Below, in pieces: positions 57,862 through 64,000 of a stretch of DNA of 64,000 nt (positions are counted from its first letter, which is position 1; every line of letters starts with the position of its first letter). The stretch comes from Affinundibacterium fentianense (lineage in GTDB: Bacteria > Pseudomonadota > Gammaproteobacteria > Burkholderiales > Burkholderiaceae_D), in NCBI RefSeq assembly GCF_018139545.1, contig NZ_JAGSPJ010000005.1, positions 389,139-453,138 of the forward strand. The letters run 5' to 3'. The notes below the pieces were generated by a model, which did not search any database, was not told the origin of the DNA, and was given only the letters and a program-made list of their open reading frames with translations. The translations under genes were made by a program, and so were the position numbers.

Positions 57862-58350
57862 ATGAAGCAATATCTTGTCGGTCTTAGTGTATCAATCGTG
57901 TGCAGCATCCCGGTGCAGGCGCAGTCCGATGTGTATTTGTGTGTTGATGCCAATGGTAAGAAAGAATACAAAAACACGGGCATTACGAAGGGATGTAAGT
58001 TAGTCGAGTTGCCGTACACAAACACAGTACCTGCACCACCTTCGGCAAAAAAGAGTGCACCTGCACCAAGTAGGGTGTCAGCGATTCCGAGCGGATTTCC
58101 GAAAGTTGATGAAGGAACGCAACGGGCGCGGGACTCAGATCGGAAACAAATATTGCTTGATGAGTTGAAATTGGAAGAGCAAAAATTGGATGCGGTCAAG
58201 AAGGAGTACAACGGTGGCGATGTTGAGCGACGTGCGGATGAACGTCAACCGTCGAAATATCTTGAGCGTGTGAATAATTTGAAAAATGATTTGGCTCGCA
58301 CCGAGAAAAATATCGAAGCGTTGAAACGTGAAATTAGCAACCTCAAGTAG
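57862..58350 (+). CDS. Exported DUF4124-domain protein with coiled coil
   Basis: A 162-residue protein with a signal peptide (MKQYLVGLSVSIVCSIPVQAQ). A short DUF4124 domain follows (DVYLCVDANGKKEYKNTG with Cys residues), then a Pro/Ala-rich linker and a long charged coiled coil (about 90-160). The ATG at 57862 gives a proper signal peptide, whereas the frame from 57802 adds a non-signal extension. Proteins of this type are frequently found between glnA and ntrB in Betaproteobacteria; function unknown. It is bracketed by terminators on both sides. Confidence 0.82.
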   Translation: MKQYLVGLSVSIVCSIPVQAQSDVYLCVDANGKKEYKNTGITKGCKLVELPYTNTVPAPPSAKKSAPAPSRVSAIPSGFPKVDEGTQRARDSDRKQILLDELKLEEQKLDAVKKEYNGGDVERRADERQPSKYLERVNNLKNDLARTEKNIEALKREISNLK

Positions 58351-58374
58351 TGCTCCACGAGTCTGAGCGCACAG

Positions 58375-58402
58375 AAAAAGGTCGCTAAGTGCGACCTTTT
58401 TT
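58375..58402 (+). terminator. Intrinsic terminator after the DUF4124 gene
   Basis: AAAAAGGTCGC-TAAGT-GCGACCTTTTTT: perfect stem with T run, ending 25 bases before ntrB. Confidence 0.9.
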
Positions 58403-58426
58403 AATTTGACATCGAGAATAGGGTTA

Positions 58427-59503
58427 ATGAATAAATTTGCTGGACTAGATTTACTCGCTTCTGCGGTCTTGGTCATGGATGGGCAAGGGAAAATCGTTTA
58501 TGCCAATCCTGCTGCGGAAAATTTATTGGAGCGTCCTTTCAAGCTATTGTACAAACTTGATTTGAAAGAGTTATTTCTAAATGGTGAAGAGCTACTAACT
58601 GGGTTTCAGCAAGCTTTAGAGCATCAATTCGCAGATCGTCGACAAGACCTTGTTTTGGAAAGAAATGGGCATGAGTCACTGCATGTTCATAGTATTGTCA
58701 CTGCTCTTGATCACGTCGATACACCTGTGTTAATTGAGTTACGTGAAAATGTCCAGCAGCGCAAATTGGATCGCGAAGAGCGAATGCAAGACCAAAATAA
58801 AGAGAATAAAGAGTTGATTCGAAATTTAGCGCATGAAATCAAGAATCCACTCGGTGGAATACGCGGTGCAGCACAATTATTGGAGCTTGAACTTCCTGAG
58901 CAAGATCTTTCTGAGCGTCGTGCGAAAGAGTTGCGTGAATACACACAAGTGATTATCAAAGAGGCGGATCGTTTGCAGGTGTTGGTTGATCGTTTACTTG
59001 CTCCCAATCGCCTGCCTCAGCAAATTGCAGACGTGAATATACATGAGGTATGTGAACGTGTGCGTAGCCTAATTGTTGCCGAATTTCCGAAAGGACTGAC
59101 GATAAAGCGGGATTATGATTTGTCGATTCCTGAATTTCGTGGCGACCAACAACAACTTATTCAAGTGGTCCTAAATATTGCACATAATGCAGCGCAAGCT
59201 TTGCGTATTAGGATGGTGGAAGGGGATGCAGAGATTATTTTCAAAACTCGCGTAGTGCGTCAAGTGACGCTAGCAAAAATTCGATACAGGCTGGCATTAG
59301 ATTTGCATATCATTGATAACGGTCCTGGAATTCCTCCCAGTATTCGTGACCGGATTTTTTATCCACTGGTATCAGGAAGGGATGGAGGGAGTGGATTGGG
59401 ATTGACGCTGGCTCAGGCATTTATTGCACAACATGCTGGTGTCATTGATTGCGAGAGTCGACCTGGATGCACAGATTTTCGAATCTTGATTCCATTGCCA
59501 TGA
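58427..59503 (+). CDS. glnL: Nitrogen regulation sensor kinase NtrB
   Basis: Cytosolic histidine kinase of 358 residues: PAS domain (about 5-110, GKIVYANPAAENLLER), then the phospho-acceptor His136 in NLAHEIKNPLGGIRGAA, N-box LNIAHNAAQAL, and the glycine boxes DNGPGIP and GGSGLGLTLA. It phosphorylates or dephosphorylates NtrC under PII control. The ATG at 58427 is taken with AGGG just upstream, over the TTG at 58406. ntrC begins 81 bases downstream. Confidence 0.96.
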   Translation: MNKFAGLDLLASAVLVMDGQGKIVYANPAAENLLERPFKLLYKLDLKELFLNGEELLTGFQQALEHQFADRRQDLVLERNGHESLHVHSIVTALDHVDTPVLIELRENVQQRKLDREERMQDQNKENKELIRNLAHEIKNPLGGIRGAAQLLELELPEQDLSERRAKELREYTQVIIKEADRLQVLVDRLLAPNRLPQQIADVNIHEVCERVRSLIVAEFPKGLTIKRDYDLSIPEFRGDQQQLIQVVLNIAHNAAQALRIRMVEGDAEIIFKTRVVRQVTLAKIRYRLALDLHIIDNGPGIPPSIRDRIFYPLVSGRDGGSGLGLTLAQAFIAQHAGVIDCESRPGCTDFRILIPLP

Positions 59504-59584
59504 TCCATTTTTGCCCACCTTGTGCATGCTGGTATGCTCTTAAATAGTGCATTCTCCGTAAATAATTTTATGAGACGCTGATCA

Positions 59585-61042
59585 ATGAAGAAAACCATTT
59601 GGATTGTAGATGATGATGATTCTATTCGCTGGGTGTTGGAAAAAGCACTGGCGCGCGAGGGATTTGTCACGCGAAGTTTTGTAAATCCAGACGACGTATT
59701 GGTGGTCCTGGATGAAGAAGTCCCTCAAGTGCTGGTTTCCGATATTAGAATGAACGGCGCCTCTGGACTTGATTTATTGCAAACGATTAAGCAGCGTTTA
59801 CCAAGTTTGCCCGTCATTATCATGACGGCCTTTTCTGATCTGGACTCGGCGGTTGCTGCATTTAAAGGAGGTGCTTTTGAGTATCTTGCGAAACCTTTTG
59901 ATTTATCGAAAGCGGTCGAACTGATTCGGCGAGCCCTGGAGGAGAGTGATCGGGAGACAACGATTGAACAGATCGTTGAGGTTGAAACTGAGATGCTTGG
60001 ACACGCGCCCGCGATGCAGGAAGTATTTCGTGCAATTGGCCGCTTATCACAATCAAGCGTGACTGTATTGATTACTGGTGAATCTGGTAGTGGTAAAGAA
60101 TTGGTAGCGCGTGCACTTCACAAGCATAGCCCGCGTTTTAATCAACCATTCATTGCACTCAATACCGCTGCAATTCCTAAAGATTTACTCGAGTCTGAAT
60201 TGTTTGGGCATGAGCGCGGTGCATTTACGGGAGCACAAGCATCACGTAGGGGGCGATTCGAGCAAGCAGAGGGCGGAACTTTGTTTCTCGACGAAATTGG
60301 TGATATGCCTTTTGATCTGCAGACACGTTTATTGCGCGTTTTGTCCGACGGTCATTTCTATCGGGTCGGTGGACATCAACCCTTAAAGGCAAACGTACGT
60401 TTGATCGCTGCAACGCATCAGCACTTGGAAGAGCGAGTAAAAGAAGGGGCGTTCCGAGAAGATCTATTTCATCGGTTAAATGTTATTCGATTGCGTGTCC
60501 CCAGTTTGCGTGAACGTCGCGAAGATATTCCGCTGCTGGCAAAGCATTTTCTGATTCAAAGCGCTAAGCAACTTGGCGTTGATGCAAAGCGTCTCTCAGA
60601 CAATGCCTTGCATTTTATTGCTAGCCTAGATTTTCCTGGTAATGTGCGTCAGCTTGAAAATCTGTGTAATTGGATTACCGTCATGGCTCCGGGTCAAGTT
60701 GTTGAAGTCAATGATCTTCCAAGTGAGTTAGTTCCTGTTGGCGTTACGACGCCTTCTCCACCTGCAAGTGTGTTTAGCTTGCCGCCCGCACCAACAAATT
60801 CATATTTGTCCGATGGTAGTTGGCATCTTGTCTTAGCGCGTGAGACAGACCGATTACTGCAGCTTGGGGAACAAGATATCATGACGCAATTGGGCCGTGA
60901 TTTTGAAAGTGTTGTTATCAAATCTGCTCTGCGTCATACCCATGGTCGAAAGAATGAGGCTGCGATCCGTTTAGGTATAGGGAGAAATACAATTAGCCGG
61001 AAAATTCAGGAGTTGAGTATTGATGGCGTAAAGGAGGAGTAA
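59585..61042 (+). CDS. glnG: Nitrogen regulation response regulator NtrC
   Basis: Sigma-54 activator of 485 residues. Receiver domain (1-120) with phospho-acceptor Asp53 in VSDIRMNG and Lys in YLAKPFD. AAA+ domain (about 140-380) with Walker A GESGSGKE, the sigma-54 contact loop GAFTGA and Walker [14 protein letters not shown] Pro-rich linker and a Fis-type helix-turn-helix close the protein ([20 protein letters not shown]...). It should bind the sites found upstream of glnA at 55969-56009 and activate the sigma-54 promoter. Confidence 0.97.
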   Translation: MKKTIWIVDDDDSIRWVLEKALAREGFVTRSFVNPDDVLVVLDEEVPQVLVSDIRMNGASGLDLLQTIKQRLPSLPVIIMTAFSDLDSAVAAFKGGAFEYLAKPFDLSKAVELIRRALEESDRETTIEQIVEVETEMLGHAPAMQEVFRAIGRLSQSSVTVLITGESGSGKELVARALHKHSPRFNQPFIALNTAAIPKDLLESELFGHERGAFTGAQASRRGRFEQAEGGTLFLDEIGDMPFDLQTRLLRVLSDGHFYRVGGHQPLKANVRLIAATHQHLEERVKEGAFREDLFHRLNVIRLRVPSLRERREDIPLLAKHFLIQSAKQLGVDAKRLSDNALHFIASLDFPGNVRQLENLCNWITVMAPGQVVEVNDLPSELVPVGVTTPSPPASVFSLPPAPTNSYLSDGSWHLVLARETDRLLQLGEQDIMTQLGRDFESVVIKSALRHTHGRKNEAAIRLGIGRNTISRKIQELSIDGVKEE

Positions 61043-61279
61043 GCTGGATATTAAGTCTTCCTGTCGTTTTTTTGCCCGACGTGAATGACATAAAAGATTT
61101 TCTAAATGCACTTATCGGAGTATTATTTCTTCACGTAAATTGATGTTGAAAGTGAAATTCAATTTATGGACAATGCTGCTTGCTTGTCATGAGAGATATA
61201 AATCGGTGATAAGTCAGGTCTGGCTTAGTTAGGTTTGTTCGAATTAAGCTTTGATACTGTAATAATTAGGGGATCTTTT

Positions 61280-62107
61280 ATGAATTTCGACGCACTTTTT
61301 CAGCAGCAAAATGCTTTGCCTACCATCCCTAAGGTGGTACAGGAAGTCATTGATAGTTTTAACGATGACAATGTTTCAATCGATGATATTGCACGCAAAT
61401 TGGCGGCCGATCAGGTCTTAAGTGCAAAATTGCTGCGTTTGGCCAATTCTTCTTATTACCATTCGTCCAGAAGTGTCGGTACGGTAGACGATGCCGTTCT
61501 CATGTTAGGTTTTATGACGGTTCGTACCCTAGTTATTAGTAGCGGGTTGACTGGCGGCTTTAAGTCAATGCCTGGTGTTGATTTGAAGCAATTCTGGCGT
61601 TACAGCATGCATACTGCTGTCATTGCAAAATGTTTGGCGAAGAAAATGGGTGGGAACTCAGATTTCGCGTTCACTGTTGGCTTGATGCATGCGATTGGTC
61701 AATTGGTTATGCATGCTGCGATGCCTGAACAAACTTTGCAAGTCGATAAAATTGCAGGTTTATTAGATGCCCGTCGATTAGATGTGGAGCGCACATCATT
61801 CGGGTACGATTTTTCTGATGTTGGTGCGGAGTTAGCCAAGCGTTGGCGCTTTCCAGATAATTTTGCCAGTGTGATTAAGGGCTTTCCTGAGCCATTGAGC
61901 GCAGCAGTTTTTGAACCGATGGCTGGCGTTATTCATGTTGCCGTCTGGCGTGCTCGCGCCGAAGAAAATAGGTACTCAAAAGAAGAGCTCGATGCAACTT
62001 TGCCTTCCGATGTTTTGTTAAAGTTGAATATTTCACGGGAATATTTGCTCGAGGAAATGCCGTCAATTTCGGAGCTCTCGGCCGGCTTGGAAGAATTAGT
62101 GAGCTAG
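61280..62107 (+). CDS. HDOD-domain signalling protein
   Basis: 275 residues, made almost entirely of one HDOD domain: LPTIPKVVQEVIDSF, ADQVLSAKLLRLANSSYY, FWRYSMHTAVIAKCLAKKM and GLMHAIGQLVMH. The metal ligands of true HD phosphohydrolases are not conserved (HAIGQ in place of HDIGK), as expected for HDOD. Such proteins act as adaptors in c-di-GMP or stress signalling. AGGGGAT at about 61268 supports the ATG at 61280. It is a separate transcript after ntrC. Confidence 0.9.
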   Translation: MNFDALFQQQNALPTIPKVVQEVIDSFNDDNVSIDDIARKLAADQVLSAKLLRLANSSYYHSSRSVGTVDDAVLMLGFMTVRTLVISSGLTGGFKSMPGVDLKQFWRYSMHTAVIAKCLAKKMGGNSDFAFTVGLMHAIGQLVMHAAMPEQTLQVDKIAGLLDARRLDVERTSFGYDFSDVGAELAKRWRFPDNFASVIKGFPEPLSAAVFEPMAGVIHVAVWRARAEENRYSKEELDATLPSDVLLKLNISREYLLEEMPSISELSAGLEELVS

Positions 62108-62120
62108 TAAATTTCAAGTC

Positions 62121-62148
62121 AAGAAAGCGGGCAATTGCCCGCTTTTCT
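62121..62148. terminator. Bidirectional terminator between HDOD and FAD genes
   Basis: AGAAAGCGGGCAATTGCCCGCTTTTCT is a perfect palindrome with short A and T runs, shared by the convergent genes at its two sides; it overlaps the end of the minus-strand gene. Confidence 0.85.
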
Positions 62149-63769
62149 ATTGATACTTCTTGTTGATACTGAGAGCAATCGCTTCAGCAACTCTGATGCC
62201 GTCAATTGCAGCGGATAAGATGCCACCAGCATATCCAGCACCTTCACCAGCAGGATAGACGCCTTGCGTGTTAATACTTTCGAGACTGAGATCATCTCGT
62301 TTGATTCGGATGGGCGACGAAGTTCTTGTTTCAATGCCGGTTAGGATGGCATCTTTCATCGAGAATCCTTTGATTTTCCGATTAAATTCTGGAATAGCTT
62401 CGCGAATCGCCTCGATCGCGAATTCAGGTAATGCATCGGCGAGATTGCAAAGAGTAATTCCTGGTTTGTACGAAGGTATTACTTGCCCCAGCTCTGTTGA
62501 AGCCCGATCGGCCAAAAAATCCCCGATTAATTGTCCGGGAGCGTTATACGACTTACCGCCCAATTCGAATGCTTTGCTCTCAAGTCTGCGTTGAAACTCA
62601 ATTCCGGCTAAGGGATGACCTGGATAGTCGATTTCAGGAGAAATGCCGACAACGATGGCACTATTCGCATTTCGTTCATTCCTAGAATATTGACTCATTC
62701 CGTTCGTGACCACACGACCAGGCTCTGATGTCGCAGCAACGACGGTCCCACCTGGGCACATACAAAAGCTGTAGACAGAGCGGTTGTTTTTTGCATGGTG
62801 CACCAGCTTGTAGTCTGCCGCGCCTAATATCTTGTTCCCTGAATTTGGACCGAATCGGGCTTGATCAATGATCGATTGAGGATGTTCAATTCGGAATCCA
62901 ACGGAAAATGGCTTTGCTTCAACATAGATACCCTTGTCATAGACCAGCTGAAAAGTATCTCTTGCACTATGACCGATAGCAAGTACCACGTGGTCAGCGG
63001 AAATTTGTTCGTCGCCATTGATTGTTATTCCCAAAATTTGACCATTTTGAATATCAAAATCGGTGACCTTCTGTTGAAATCTGATTTCGCCACCAAGTGA
63101 AATGATGCTCGCACGCATTTCTTCGATCATTTTGACAAGTCTAAATGTGCCGATATGTGGTTTGCTCACATACATGATTTCTTCTGGTGCACCAGCTTGA
63201 ACAAACTCGGTGAGAACCTTTCTGCCGTAGTGCTTTGGATCTTTGACTTGGCTATACAGCTTGCCATCTGAAAATGTGCCAGCTCCGCCTTCCCCGAACT
63301 GGACATTGGATTCTGGATGAAGTTCGCGTTTGCGCCAGAGACCCCAGGTATCCTTTGTCCTTTCGCGAACTACCTTGCCGCGTTCCAAGACGATGGGCTT
63401 GTAGCCCATTTGAGCAAGTATGAGTGCTGCGAACAAGCCGCACGGGCCGAAGCCGATGATTACAGGGCGCTGGAATGAAACTGGGATTTGTGTAGAAACG
63501 AACTTGTAACTAGTGTCAGGGGTGCGACTAAGTTTGGCTTGTCCTTGAACGTTCTTCAGTCTATGCAGTATTAAATCTTCGTCTTTAACTTCGATGTCTA
63601 TCGTATAGATCAAAACGATGGCCGTCTTTTTGCGTGCATCATAGCTTCTTTTGAATACCTCAAACTTATACAAGTCTATTTCCGCTATTTTTAGCCGCTT
63701 CAATATTGCATTTCGTAAATCCTCTTCAGTGTGGTCCAAGGGTAGTTGAATGTCGGTCAGGCGTAACAT
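62147..63769 (-). CDS. FAD-dependent dehydrogenase of the COG2509 family
   Basis: A 540-residue protein from the ATG at 63769 (the TTG at 63784 is unlikely). An N-terminal ferredoxin-like domain of about 90 residues precedes the Rossmann FAD site IGFGPCGLFAALILAQMG (near 108). Further blocks are FGEGGAGTFSDGKLYSQVKD, VVLAIGHSARDTF, FCMCPGGTVVAATSEPG and the C-terminal AGEGAGYAGGILSAAIDG. These mark the uncharacterised FAD-dependent dehydrogenase family. Substrate unknown. It is convergent with the HDOD gene and divergent from the putative stable-RNA promoter. Confidence 0.9.
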   Translation of the reverse strand: MLRLTDIQLPLDHTEEDLRNAILKRLKIAEIDLYKFEVFKRSYDARKKTAIVLIYTIDIEVKDEDLILHRLKNVQGQAKLSRTPDTSYKFVSTQIPVSFQRPVIIGFGPCGLFAALILAQMGYKPIVLERGKVVRERTKDTWGLWRKRELHPESNVQFGEGGAGTFSDGKLYSQVKDPKHYGRKVLTEFVQAGAPEEIMYVSKPHIGTFRLVKMIEEMRASIISLGGEIRFQQKVTDFDIQNGQILGITINGDEQISADHVVLAIGHSARDTFQLVYDKGIYVEAKPFSVGFRIEHPQSIIDQARFGPNSGNKILGAADYKLVHHAKNNRSVYSFCMCPGGTVVAATSEPGRVVTNGMSQYSRNERNANSAIVVGISPEIDYPGHPLAGIEFQRRLESKAFELGGKSYNAPGQLIGDFLADRASTELGQVIPSYKPGITLCNLADALPEFAIEAIREAIPEFNRKIKGFSMKDAILTGIETRTSSPIRIKRDDLSLESINTQGVYPAGEGAGYAGGILSAAIDGIRVAEAIALSINKKYQ

Positions 63770-63839
63770 AATAGATGCGTTCAATAATTCAAAGCCGTAT
63801 TCTAACTGTTACTGAATCAATGCCTCAATGAATCTAAGC

Positions 63840-63869
63840 TTGCGGGGATGCATATTTCTTTGCTATAGT
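63840..63869 (+). promoter_or_regulatory. Promoter with GC-rich discriminator, likely for a stable RNA operon
   Basis: -35 TTGCGG (63840-63845), an 18-base spacer and -10 TATAGT (63864-63869), followed by the GC-rich discriminator TCGGCTCCCGC. Such discriminators are typical of rRNA and tRNA promoters under stringent control. The transcript would run out of the window. Confidence 0.5.
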
Positions 63870-63988
63870 TCGGCTCCCGCAGAAAAGCGTGGTTGAAATA
63901 AGAGAAGTGCAGGCGGTAAGGCGTTGATTTTCCTGAGGTTTGAATCGAGTGAGTTAAAACGATTTAAGCGAAATAAGAAAACAGGGGG

Positions 63989-63994
63989 TTGACG
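63989..63994 (+). promoter_or_regulatory. Second -35 element at the right window edge
   Basis: A consensus-like TTGACG after a G run, oriented out of the window; the -10 would lie beyond position 64000. Together with the promoter at 63840 it suggests tandem promoters of an rRNA operon. Confidence 0.4.
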
Positions 63995-64000
63995 AGAAGT

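Overview
The window looks like chromosomal DNA of a betaproteobacterium in the Burkholderiales, most likely an Oxalobacteraceae-type genome (for example near Undibacterium). This placement is an inference from gene order and protein flavour: mutM-dynamin-mutY, ptsN-hprK-rapZ, a DUF3683 oxidoreductase followed by HIT, DUF971, ubiE, Tim44-like, ubiJ and ubiB, large TonB receptors whose mature N-termini carry an EVTGSSIKR-like segment, and kynU-kynA with a divergent Lrp-type regulator. There are no rRNA or tRNA genes, CRISPR arrays, phage genes or recognisable insertion sequences inside the window.

Layout. 1-7.1 kb: an exported TPR protein cut by the window edge, then the two GO-system DNA repair glycosylases mutM and mutY, with a dynamin-like GTPase and a secreted Asp-box beta-propeller between them. 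7.4-10.9 kb: an alpha/beta hydrolase translationally linked to a NatA/NatB-type ABC exporter and closed by a strong terminator. 11.1-15.8 kb: a four-gene, same-strand accessory island made of a cyanophycin-synthetase-like ATP-grasp ligase with a collapsed Mur-ligase half, a small possible hot-dog protein, a cytochrome P450 and a glycosyltransferase-like protein. It looks like a small, undescribed biosynthetic cluster and is the most interesting part of the window. 15.9-21.0 kb (minus strand): rapZ, hprK, ptsN and a PAS-GAF-PAS-GGDEF-EAL protein. 21.3-31.1 kb: queF, ilvA, a YqaA membrane protein, an esterase, a small membrane protein, a TPR protein, a secreted aminopeptidase P, and a LytTR regulator with its kinase. 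31.6-41.5 kb: a large flavin/Fe-S oxidoreductase and the ubiquinone block (ubiE, ubiJ, ubiB). 41.5-46.7 kb: an M13 metallopeptidase and a TonB receptor. 47.5-50.4 kb: tryptophan catabolism (kynU, kynA, kynR-like). 51.3-55.2 kb: a KDPGal aldolase and a second TonB receptor. 55.3-61.0 kb: a rhodanese, then glnA with a sigma-54 promoter and two NtrC sites, a DUF4124 protein, ntrB and ntrC. 61.3-63.8 kb: an HDOD protein and a FAD-dependent dehydrogenase. The last 200 bases carry what looks like tandem stable-RNA promoters pointing out of the window.

How the parts work together. The glnA-ntrB-ntrC block is a complete nitrogen-control unit: NtrC made at 59.6 kb should act at the sites seen upstream of glnA. 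ptsN, hprK and rapZ form the nitrogen-related PTS signalling cluster. ubiE, ubiJ and ubiB supply ubiquinone, and the DUF3683 enzyme is a plausible electron donor to it. kynU and kynA degrade tryptophan under a divergent Lrp-type regulator, but kynB is not adjacent. Two dispersed-repeat-like palindromes (29.9 kb and 36.1 kb) and an attenuator-like hairpin directly before ubiJ are the main non-coding oddities.
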